Shown here: piece by piece, positions 24,766 to 35,800 of the stretch
How positions within the stretch are numbered: position 1 is the first letter of the stretch
Layout: each line of letters begins with the position of its first letter
Source: Thunnus maccoyii
Taxonomy: Eukaryota; Chordata; Actinopteri; Scombriformes; Scombridae
Direction of reading: 5' to 3'
NCBI RefSeq assembly: GCF_910596095.1
Contig: NC_056550.1
Location: 2,480,001 to 2,544,000, forward strand
DNA length: 64,000 nt
Notes under the pieces: generated by a model
What the model saw: only the letters and a program-made list of their open reading frames with translations
Databases searched by the model: none
Told to the model about the DNA's origin: nothing
Program-made: the position numbers and the translations under genes

Positions 24766-25214
24766 GTAAGTATATAATAAAATATGAAGCTAAAGCTGAA
24801 TCGAGCCACTCTTTAAAAGAAGGCCTTTTAGAGCTCTTCCTGTATTTGAGGACTAATTGAGCATTGAAACAATTCCCATGCATACAATTTTAAATTCTAC
24901 ATTATTCAACCCTTCTGCCTGTGATCTGTTACATAACAGGCCTAGTCTTGGAGTTCTTGGTGTTGGATTCCCAAGACTATCCTCCATACACTCTGGGACC
25001 CTGCCCCACAGTGACTGTATGACAGGACAGAGCCCTCTGCCCCTCTGCGCCTCCAGCACATCTTATCCTGGCTCAGCCCCATCTGGTGTAATGTGATATG
25101 TATGTAGTAAACTCTGAACAAAACTTTAAATAGGATACCTCTTCCCCTAGCTTCTGTTATATTCCTCCCATTATTTGTTACAGTATGTGACCATGTCTCC
25201 TTATCTATTTCACA

Positions 25215-25595
25215 TTACAAGTCATTTTGCCATACAATTCTCAAACTGTCACATATAATACTATTCACTTTGCATAACATTTTATAACATACTGAAACTG
25301 TTTGCTTGATGTTGGGGCGGGGAAAAAAAAGCTCCTCAATCACATTTTCTCCTTTGTGCATCTCAACGCCATACACTTTGGTTACACAGCTTTTGATTTG
25401 CATGTATCTCCAAACAGTCTTACAATTCAAATTATACTGAGCACACATCTGAAAGATATATGAAAATACATGAAAGATATAATTCATCCTTGCAAAGATC
25501 TCCTGAACCTCCTCTTTTACCCATTTTTCCCAATAAATAGACTTCTTTCCCACACAAATCTCAGGATTATTCCATACAGACACATATCTCTGCAT
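25215..25595 (-). pseudogene. Probable fragment of an L1-type LINE ORF2 C-terminal region
   Basis: The 126-codon minus-strand stretch has the texture of the region after reverse transcriptase in L1/Tx1 elements: WNNPEICVGKKSIYWEKWV, then a segment like 'F..MCAQYNLNCKTVWRYMQIKS' where the family has F.ELR.KY.L....F.RYLQLR. No other L1 domains are visible around it. The assignment rests on pattern memory only. Confidence 0.4.
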
Positions 25596-25959
25596 TTACT
25601 AACTATACACTAAGCTTCATTTGTACAACTACTACAAGAGTGACACAAGCTGTGTGCAACCAGACCCTCTACTGACCAGAAGACATTTATCAGACAGATA
25701 ATACTGAGAAATAAATAGAATATTATGTTTCTCAAATATACCTCAAGTTTGAGAATTGTGGGAAAGTTTTCTTTTCTTGATCTTTATATTTCTCAAAATG
25801 GTCATTCAGGAGAAACCTATGAGCACTGCATATCCTAAATAAGATCTCCCTAATTTCTTTTGCCTGTCCAGTTCCAGCCATAATTTCTCTTAAATTGATC
25901 TTTGCTGTTGCTTCATATTTCTCCTGCGGGTTGGGTGAGGAGAAAGAGTTTGGCATTCA

Positions 25960-26365
25960 GTGCACTCAAAATAATGATGACTTACTTCTCAAAAGACACA
26001 GAAAATATAGTTGTGAGCAGCACAGTTTTCCTCTGGGTTGGCATTGATATGGTTAATTTAATAGTTGATAGCCTACATATCTTAATACCTGTAACTTTAC
26101 AGGTGACACTAGCAGGGAAGCTCTAGGTATGGCAGTGTCAGTCAGCCAGTTGATCCACCACTTTAGTGTACCAAAGTCTGTAGTCTCATGTTATAGTGTG
26201 TGAGTTTCCATGACCTTTGTTATAGGAATAAGGTGCAGGAATAAGTGGTGATGGTCTAACTTTTCAGGTTACAATTTCACAATTCATTTCAAATGACCAA
26301 ATACCTGCAAAACTAATGACATTCCCATCAGTCTCAGCTGTACTTTCTTTTTAATGCTAATCAGC
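25960..26365. other. Intergenic DNA with the end of a common fish repeat
   Basis: gaccaaatacctgcaaaactaatgacattcccatcagtctcagctgtac at 26297-26345 matches 61437-61485 and is the end of the repeat family described at 60880-61490. The remainder is unrecognised. Confidence 0.5.
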
Positions 26366-26367
26366 AG

Positions 26368-26945
26368 TGGAAAGTAACTAAGTACATTTACTCAAGTACT
26401 GTACTTAAGTATAATTTCGAGGTACTTGTACTTTACTTATTTCCATTTGATGCTACCTTATACTTCCACTCCACTACATTTCAGAGGGAAATATTGTACT
26501 TTCTACTCCACTACATTTATTTGACAGCTTTAGTTACTTTTCAGATGAAGATTTGACACATTGGATAATATAACAAGCTTTTAAAATACAACACATTGTT
26601 AAAGATGAAACCAGTGGTTTCCAACCTTTTTGGCTTTTGACGTCTTACACAAAGCAGTGTGTAGTCGGGGTCACATTTCACATGTCTATGAGTTGTTAAC
26701 AGCTCCACCAAATAGTGATTTTTCCCTCTAAACTTCTCACATGCTTTCATTTCAATAAATGTTCAAATGATCCAATATTTCACCAGAAATCAAAGATTAG
26801 AGAAAAAGTCCAAAAACTGAAAACAGATTTGTGTATCAGAACTTTGTTTTTTCTTCTTTCCTCTCCCATTAATCATCTCATGACCCCTCAGATTTATCTG
26901 GTGACCCTTTGGAGGGGCCAGACCCCTAGGTTGGGAACCACTTGA
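26368..26945. repeat. Dispersed repeat family B ('ctaagtacatttactcaagtactg'), copy 1
   Basis: Near identical over about 570 bp to 29930-30500. It starts gtggaaagtaactaagtac, runs through ccactacatttcagagggaaatattg and ends with ggttgggaaccact. The front part is a ubiquitous teleost repeat; a diverged relative is at 35650-35780. The stop-to-stop frames shared by both copies come from the repeat, not from a gene. Confidence 0.85.
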
Positions 26946-26949
26946 CTAA

Positions 26950-28560
26950 ACTAGCTAACTGTATATAAAGTAGTTGAAACTAGCTCCACCTCCAGCAGCT
27001 ACAACAGTAACATGCTGCTCTAACACTGATGCTTCAGTATTAATAGTCTAATGATGGCATATATAATAATATTTGTGTGTGAGAATTTATGGTCAAAGTA
27101 AATTACTGCTCATTGCATGTGAAAATATCATCAAATTGCTACCTTCTCTTCATCCTAACTGGCCTTAGTCTGTGCTAAACCCATGACTGTCCTCTTGCAT
27201 CAACATGTTGGAGGTAAGTCTGAAAAATCCTGCGGCTTTCAAACACATCGGAATGTCAGACAGAATATCAGCTTTGAGCTTAATCGGAGAAAAACATTTC
27301 CCACCACGCTACCAAGAAACTTGGCAGGTCATGAGTGGGCCAATTAGGACTGACTTCCTCTTCTGTGTGACCTCACAGGACCTGGAAGACAACAACAACA
27401 GGAGACCCGTCTCTTTTGGGTCCTGCAGTCTGCAGGTCTAAATTCACTGATTGGGGAGGGACAATTTACAGGACAGGTCTAATTAGGATTCACTGATTAC
27501 ACCTATTATGCTGTAAGGAAGTGAAATCTAGTTCCATATTTAACAATGTAACCCTATCAGTCCCTGCAGAATCCTGCTGTTCTGTTCACTATTCAGAGGA
27601 GAAGGCTTTTTCTTATCATAAACAAATCTCATGTGCAGAGCCAAACCAAAAATGAACTGTGAGCCTCCATTGTTGTCCAAAGATTATTACAAACACATCA
27701 GTGAGCCAGACCGCTGCACCGGGTGACATGGTCCTTCTATTCATTATGAAGAGTTTAGGCTCATTAGTTTGTTTAGAGATTTATTGACAGTAAGAAAAGC
27801 ATAGAAAATCGCCACCCTTATCCTTAAAATTAAGCTTACATGTGAACTGATCGATGCATTTCACGGTCAATCAACGTGTCAGTTGTCCGGGTCATACCAG
27901 CAAATAAGTGATCATTCCTGGGTGAAACCTGTCCTTGTGTGCTGTTATGGTGATCCAAGTAATGTGCACATAGCTCTCCTGCAGTGCAGTGGGAGAAGAG
28001 GCTGTAAAGGAGTCACTATGGCTATCGTAAATACCAGGACATCCACTGATATTTAGCACACAAATGACAGAGGCGATGCTATTTCTTTCAAAGCTTTCAT
28101 TTTTAGTTTAAAACTGAATTTAGTGAGCACACAGTCATTATATCCCTAGAATATCACCATCCTGTTTCTACCTGTGTGCCATTACCCATAACATGAGGTC
28201 CAACTGTAGTTTTGAATAATAATAGGCCTATAATAATAAATTTCTTCATGAGCTCTTTTTGAACACCAGAGAAGAAAAATCAAGGATCAGCAATGCGCTG
28301 AAAAGGTTTTATTGTTATATCAAGAAACTGAGGAAGATGTTCTTGCTACAACCAAAACGTTCTTACTCCTGGTGTATCCGGTCAGTTATTTTCTGACACC
28401 TGCAACTGATGATGGTTTTAAAGTAAAACCAAAAGCTGGAAAAAAACACCACCACGACTCAGTCCCATTGTAGATAGTTGTAAATGTAAAGATACATGCT
28501 AAACTCAAACTTTTCTTCTTTAAAATGTCATGTATGGGGTTAGAACTTGAAAAAAAGTGA
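26950..28560. other. Intergenic DNA, nothing recognised
   Basis: No coding signal or bounded element. Confidence 0.4.
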
Positions 28561-28566
28561 TAAACA

Positions 28567-28693
28567 AACTGAAAAGTCTGCACACCATGACTTACAGTAT
28601 GAAGAAAATACCATTTAATGCATGGACATTTGGGGTCAAGCCCTTCCTATGATTATTTTCTGCATAAGTCATGATGTGCAGACTTTTCAGATT
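28567..28693. repeat. Short inverted repeat (29-bp arms, about 70-bp spacer)
   Basis: 28567-28595 (aactgaaaagtctgcacacc...) is inverted at 28665-28693 with about three mismatches. It could be a tiny MITE or a hairpin; no coding content. Confidence 0.7.
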
Positions 28694-28699
28694 GTCTAT

Positions 28700-29925
28700 T
28701 AACAGCATGATATTTGCTGTTTACGATGCTTTTGTAAGTAATTGATGTTCTAGGTGTTGAACTGTGACCACTATGAAGTCAGAAAGGTCAGAGACCAGGA
28801 TGACACTTGGATGAAGCTTATCTCATTCAGTAAAAACCACCCAAAGGAAGAACACAGTAAACTACTGAGGAAATAAAATACTGTCCGTGACCTGCTGGTA
28901 ATCCCTCAACAAAGAACTCCAACTGGCAGTCCAACTAGAGATAAAAAATCTGAATTAATGAATAACCCCTTGAACAAAGTACAGATTAAAGAATGTGATC
29001 ATTAGCCGGAGATTCAAAGAGGCAGTTGTTGAAAACTGGTTTTACAGCCTCATTGTTTGGTGTCCAGTGGACCCCACTTTATGTGTTTTCCTTCAAATAT
29101 GTTTTGTTTTCCTCTGACCTTATTAAAGAAATATTAAATTGATTATCATACAGAGTGACGTTATTGGTACTTATGTTTGGGGTCATAACTGATGTCTCTG
29201 AGAGCCCAAAAAGAAGTAATGCATCACTTTCTGTAGCAAACCTCTGAAAAATGTCATCCTTTCAAAATCATGTTTCTAAGCAAGTGTCATACAATTAAGA
29301 AAAAGTCTTAACATAGCAAGCTGATAAAACAATGTTAAGTATGTGTTTTGAGCTATTAATAGGACCCAGGGTCTCCAGGACCCCAAACAGAAGATTAGAA
29401 TGAACACAAAAATTGTGAATGAAAATTGAATTAATCTGTAACCACAGACACAGATATCCATACAAAGCTACATTTCCTCTGCACATGTTCAAAAATACTA
29501 AAACATTAGGGCAAAAGAAAGACTTGTAATGGTTTTTTGAGAGCAGACTTTATGGCCCTAACAGAGAACGAGAGAATTAGCTTATTTTACTATTGAGAGA
29601 AGACAGAAGCACAGCAGGGTGAGTTTTTACCTCCTGCCACACGACAAAGACTCCCAACCTCCACCTAACTCCACCTACCTACACAGAGGCACTAAATACC
29701 ACTGAGGATACCGAGGTCATGTCCTCTGTAGAATTTCTTTGCCGTTAGGTGGGTTAATGAACAAGAGAAATTTAAATCCTGTTATTACACATATATTATA
29801 CATGGAATAGGAGTCTGTGCACTTCAACAGACAGGACAACTGAGGCAGGATCTGAAAAGATGAGATGTGGAGCTTTTAATAAGGTGCAGCAACTAACATT
29901 TAGACATAATGCATATTTTTTTTCT
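28700..29925. other. Intergenic DNA, nothing recognised
   Basis: AT-rich, no gene or element supported. Confidence 0.4.
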
Positions 29926-29929
29926 GTGG

Positions 29930-30500
29930 TGGAAAGTAACTAAGTACATTTATTCAAGTACTGTACTTAAGTATAATTTTGAGGTACTTGTACTTTACTT
30001 ATTTCCATGTGATGCTACTTAATACTTCCACTCCACTACATTTCAGAGGGAAATATTGTACTTTCTACTCTACTACATTTATTTGACAGCTTTAGTTACT
30101 TTGCAGAAGATTTGACTCGATGGATAATATAACAAGCTTTTAAAATACAACACATTGTTAAAGATGAAACCAGTGGTTTCCAACCTTTTTGGCTTTTTAC
30201 GTCTTATAAAAAGCAGTGTGTAGTCGGGGTCACATTTCACATGTCTATGAGTTGTTAACAGCTCCACCAAATAGTGATTTTTCCCTCTAAACATCTCACA
30301 TGCTTTCATTTCAATAAATGTTCAAATGATCCAATATTTCACCAGAAATCAAAGATTAGAGAAAAAGTTTGAAAAACATATTTGTGTATCAGAACTTTGT
30401 TTTTTTCTTCTTTCATCTCCCATTAATCATCTCACCACCCCTTAGATTTATCTGCTGACCCTTTGCAGGGGCCCGGTTCCGATGGGAACCACTGGACTGT
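29930..30500. repeat. Dispersed repeat family B, copy 2
   Basis: Same orientation as and nearly identical to 26368-26945. Small differences include loss of about six bases near 30105 and of about ten near 30370. Confidence 0.85.
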
Positions 30501-30509
30501 GATGTTTTA

Positions 30510-31264
30510 TAGACACGCTTTATGTCGAAACGTTGGTTGGTGCACCTTATTAAAAGCTCTGATTACTGCTGTGGGCTCCACATCACATCTTACCAGATCC
30601 AACACATATTACACATGTTAGATTTTTGAGGCAAATATCTAAATATGATGCTTTTTAAAATAACAGTTCATTTTGTTGATTATTTTCAGATTGTGTTGCA
30701 ATCATCTTTTTTTCTTTTCCTTTATCATATATTTTTATATATGCTTAAGAAACACAAATGTTACATTACTGTCATGGCAGTAGAACAAATTGAAAATACA
30801 TATGGAAGAAAAAGAAGGTGGGATAGTCATACTTTTGGTCTTGAAAAATAGGAAATGTGGGCCTATTTCATTTTTTTCGTGGTTATAGCATTATGTCTAC
30901 ATGTATGGAATGTGTGTGTGTTTCAACTTGTATTTCAAATGACTGAGAGGTTTGGGGTTTTTTGTTGAATGTGCAAGAATGCTCACATAACCTTCTTTTG
31001 TTACTGCTCTTGAAAGCATCTATGATGATTATTAGACAAATAAATACTGTAGCGCGTAAAATAGTCAGTGTGCGTAAAACAGTCCCGCCGGCATGTGTGA
31101 TTGCGGAGAGGCTGGAGTAGTTTCATAACTGGCCATTCAAAGGAGGAGGGAGGGGCAGAGGGGTATAGGATCCATGTAGAGATGGGTGGGAAACAGAAGA
31201 TTTGAGGGTCGCGCCTCCCATTCCTTTCCTCTCTTCCTCCAAGTCAGTGCGTAATGAAACGAAG
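30510..31264. other. Upstream region of the first amine oxidase gene
   Basis: The distal part is AT-rich. From about 31050 it becomes GC-rich with several CpGs and a purine-rich ggaggagggagggg block near 31142-31160, consistent with a 5' UTR/promoter. No canonical TATA box can be assigned with confidence; ggtatagg at 31161-31168 is the nearest candidate. Confidence 0.35.
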
Positions 31265-32822
31265 ATGAACTCTCTTGTGAAATGGACGCTCATCCTCTTT
31301 GTCCTCTTCTCCATCATTCTCAACATCGTCCTGATCTGCATCCACACCAACAGGGCGCCCAAATGTTCTGCTCACCGTGTCCAACCACTGCGGGGCAAAC
31401 ACGACGAGCGCAGCGGCGTGTTCGCTGACCTCACCCGGGAGGAGTACTTGCAGGTCCAGGAGTACATGCTCAAGCAGACAGACTTGGACATATCCACCAA
31501 TCAGATCACCAAACCGTCGGAAAATTTCTTGTTTTTAATAGACCTCTCTCTGCCTAAGAAGGCGGACGCGCTGGCTTATTTGGACGGGAAAAGCTCCAAG
31601 CCGGTGCGAGAGGCCACGGTGGTTGTCTTCCACGGCGCCAAGGGCCACATCATAGAGTACGTGGTGGGTCCTCTCCCCAAGCCGACATACCACAAAGATG
31701 TCACCAAGGAGAGGTACAAGACGGAGCTCCCTATCAATGCACGCACGGTCACCATCGGGGAGTACGCCTTGCTTTTCAAGTTTTTTGAGGAGAAAGTCTT
31801 CTCCGAGCTAGGGAAGCTCCTGAAAGAAAGCTTCGACTTGAGTGTGGACAAGAGTCTGAACGCGTTTGAGCAGATGCCCCGCGGAGTCCGATCTGGGGAC
31901 AGGAAGACCTGGGTATCTTTCCTCAGGGATATGAGCGGCATGTACATCCACCCGGTGGGCTTTGAAGTACTGGTCAACCATGGGAGCGTTAACGCATCCG
32001 ACTGGAGAGTGGAGAAGCTGCTTTATAACGGCCAATACTTCGACACAGTAGAAGAACTTCGACAGAAATATGATGCTGGGTCTGTTAAGAAAATACCTTA
32101 CAAGGAGCCGGCTGACCATGGTTCACTGAAACCCAGACACGAGTCTCTGCAGCTCGGCCCGCAGCAGTTTTACGCAGAGGGCCAGCGTTACAGCGTCAGC
32201 AACAACCACGTCCTGTACCTGGACTGGAGCTTCGCCTTCGGGTTGAGCTCTCTCACGGGCATGCGGGTGTTTGATGTGCGCTTTAAGGGCGAGAGGATAG
32301 TCTACGAGCTGAGCGTGCAGGAGGCCATGTCAGTGTACGGTTCAGTGACGCCTGGGATGATGCTCACCAAGTTTCTGGACTCGAGCATCGGGATAGGACG
32401 TTTCGCACACGAACTGGTCCGTGGCGTGGATTGCCCCTACGAAGCCACCTACGTGGACACATACCGCTACATAGATGCCCCTATCCCGATCAGGTTTAAG
32501 AATTCGATCTGCATCTTTGAGCACAACATGGGTCAGCCCCTGCGGAGGCACTTCTCTGACTTCTTCCACAACAGTTATGGAGGAATGGTGAACAGCGCCC
32601 TGGTGTTCAGGACCATCACAGCTATAGGTAACTATGACTACATGTGGGATTTCATCTTCTATCAGAGCGGATCAGTGGAGGCCAAGGTGCACGCCACTGG
32701 ATATATCTCCTCTTCTTACATGATGAAGGGTAGTCTCAAGTACGGACACCAGGTGGCAGAAAATGTCCTGGGGAACATCCACACCCACTTCATCAACTTC
32801 AAAGTGGACCTGGACGTGTTGG
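31265..32822 (+). CDS. aoc2: aoc copy 1, coding exon 1
   Basis: 1558 nt: residues 1-519 plus one base of Gly520. It encodes the membrane anchor, the D2 and D3 domains and most of the catalytic domain, including Asp372, Tyr457 and His506/His508. An NAS sequon lies at residues 243-245. It ends gtgttgg|gtgagt. The exon is markedly GC-rich, with many CpGs, compared with exon 1 of copy 2. Confidence 0.96.
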
Positions 32823-35800
32823 GTGAGTACAGTACATAACCTGACTGCTGCTGGATGGAGGGCAATACAGACCTGCATTATATTGTGAAAACAAAAACTC
32901 AAATAAAGAAAATTCTGATTACATTTATATGTTCATGTATAGAAATTCATTGACGCGCCTGTCAGTGCATTTCAACGAAATGTTAGAAATAATGTGGTTA
33001 TGGGCGGTATGGAAATTTGACCAGACACCAAGAATAAAGTCTCTAAATGTTTTAATTAATTTGATATTTTTATTTTATTTACTCAGTTCGCTTATTCTTA
33101 TAGGTCCTTTAGTTTTATGCATTTTTTCTGGAATTTTCTGAGTAATTTGCAGGTATTTAATGATAATTTTCGTAGGACATTTTACAGAGAGGGTGGTGCA
33201 ATTTGGTACAAATTATAAGAAAAAAAAACATTAAAAAAAAGAGGTAAGCTGGTTTAGTTGGTGAGTACCAATTCATTATATGTGGGTCATAAAGTTAGTT
33301 TGCACAATTCTTAATAAATTATATTCTATCAATTCTTTAACTGACATAAAATACTTTGTTTTTAGTGAGTAGTTTTGTGTAGAAAATTCCTGTATACTAC
33401 CAAATTATACAACCCTTTCAAAGAAATGTCCCAAGCATTAACAGTTACACATTATTGGAAAAACCTAATATGCTAATAAATAATTTGACACACAAAACGT
33501 ACTAAAAATTAAGTATTGTCTGTCAGTAAAACAATTGCCGAGAGTATAATTATTTAAGAAATTTGTCAAATTAACAGCTACATATGAACCCAAATATAAT
33601 GAGTGGGTACTTACCATACCAACCCAACCGACTTAACACTTCCTATTTTTTCTTATAATTTGTACCAAATTGCACCACCCTCTCTGTAAAATGTTCTAAT
33701 ATCTTCTAACTCAGAAAATCTCAGAAAATTTCAAGGAAATTAGTATAAAATTAAGGGACCTGTAAAATAAAGAGTTACCATTCAGTTCAATTACACTGTC
33801 TGTAAATTCATGTCCCAATAAGAAGATCTAGATGGACTTTTTGGCCTTAACTTTGGAATCCTTAAGATTTCAATCCTGGGTAATTTGGCGACACTCATGG
33901 TTAGTTATGGCAACAGCAAGTGTCATTTAATATGACAGCAAACGCTGGTTGAGCAGCTACTCTGTTGGAAATACAGAACAGCAGCTGGTGTATCTGTTTA
34001 CAGTAACCAAACCAACTCACAATGTTTTAATAAAGAAATCATAATAATAACAAAATCAATCTGATTTTATGCTGTACACAGCACAAGTAGTTAGCAATAG
34101 CAGAACACAGTAAAATTGGATACCTTACTGAGGAGTTGGAGGTGTGCAGCTCTTACTGAAACCACTGAGTGCACATGTGAGCGAACTGAAAGTCACCGTC
34201 CATAGTTAGTGTCAGAAGATGAACAAGCTACATGTGCGCCCGACACTCGTGGCACTAATGAGCACTAACGCACTGAAGTTGCACAGGGAGCAGCACCTCT
34301 TAGCTTTGGGTCCTTACCACGCATGATAATAGCGCAGGCCTGTGGGTTGCTGTTAGTGGGCTGCCACAGCGATAGCCACTGTGTCCCCAGGCTGCGATGA
34401 GTTGATGTGGGTGGGGCCCAGCACAGCTGTGCAGCGTTGCTGACCTGTGGTGAAAAATGTATCAGCCTCCTTGGCCAGGGCATGGCAATCTGCAACTTAC
34501 TGTGTTAGCTACAGCTGCCCGTACCTGCGTTGGCAGATGTTGCAGGAACAGTTTAATGAAAAGGAAGCACGGCCTGTGATTTCCCAGGAGAGCTAGCATG
34601 CTGTCCATCAGTGCTGAAGGCATCGTCATGTTTGTAAAACAACAGAAAGTCTTGGGAAACGCCCAAAACCAAAACACGGTCACCAATGTAGGAGTTGATG
34701 GGAACAAAGGAGCCATGAGACTTGTTTCCAGTGAAGAGCACAAAGTGTGTCATTTATTTTCCTTAACACTTAATACTGGGTTAGCATTAGCAGTAAACAG
34801 TCAAATTTCAAAATGTAACACTGCATTATCATGTGCGTGTGAAGGCAAATCCAGAGTGGGAGTGGCAGAATCTGCCACTAGCAATAAAATCTACTATTGT
34901 AGGAGTTGATGGGAACAAAGGAGCCATGAGACTTGTTTCCACTCTAAAACATAAAGCGTATTATCATTTATACACCAAACTGACACCAACAGACGCACAA
35001 ACATTGCGTCACAGCAACTCACGTCACACCTGCAACCAACTCTAAAAGAGCACTCGCCCCTATAACACACTAGAACATTACTGTGGTGAATTTTGTCCTT
35101 ATTTTAACACAATATAACAACACTGTAGTGGATTATGTCCATGTCTCTATGTGGTGTTCACCACACTATATAGAAAATTAATTACAGAATTACATTACAT
35201 TCAATGGCTACTGCTTATATATAAATAGTATCAAAGACAGGGTTTGCATTAACGAAAATCTTAACAATTATAACTTTAAAGTCACCAAATTTAAACATAT
35301 AAAGTCTAAAATATCTACCAAGTGTTTCACTGTAAATTTTTTAAAAATGACATTGTAAGCTCTCTCAGAGTGCAAAAAAACCCACATTTACAGGAAAAAT
35401 ACCAACAATTTCACCTCAGTGGCCTAATGGAAGCTATGGCCCTGTTTCTGATTATGGAGGTCAAACAAGTATTTAAGAAATCAATTCTTAGAGAAACATG
35501 TTTTATTTAGGCAACAATTTTGTAACATGTTCAATAATAACAATTTTTAATACACACACAATTCTAGGCGTCTGCTATGGGACATGTGCCTATTTTTTCT
35601 CACATCTCTGGCTGCTGCTTGCTGTGTCCCATTCAGTGCATGCATGGAGTTTTGAGGTACATGTATTTTACTTGTCTCCATTGTATGCTACCTTGTATTT
35701 CTACTTCACTACATTTTGGTGGAAAATACTGTACTTTTTACTTAGCTACATTTATCTCTAAGCTATAGTTACTACTTAAGATAAAGACTGTGTATAGAAA

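Noticed and set aside
31202..31264. Upstream start for aoc copy 1 at a TTG
   Set aside because: Eukaryotic nuclear genes start at ATG; the ATG at 31265 has good context and precedes the membrane anchor.
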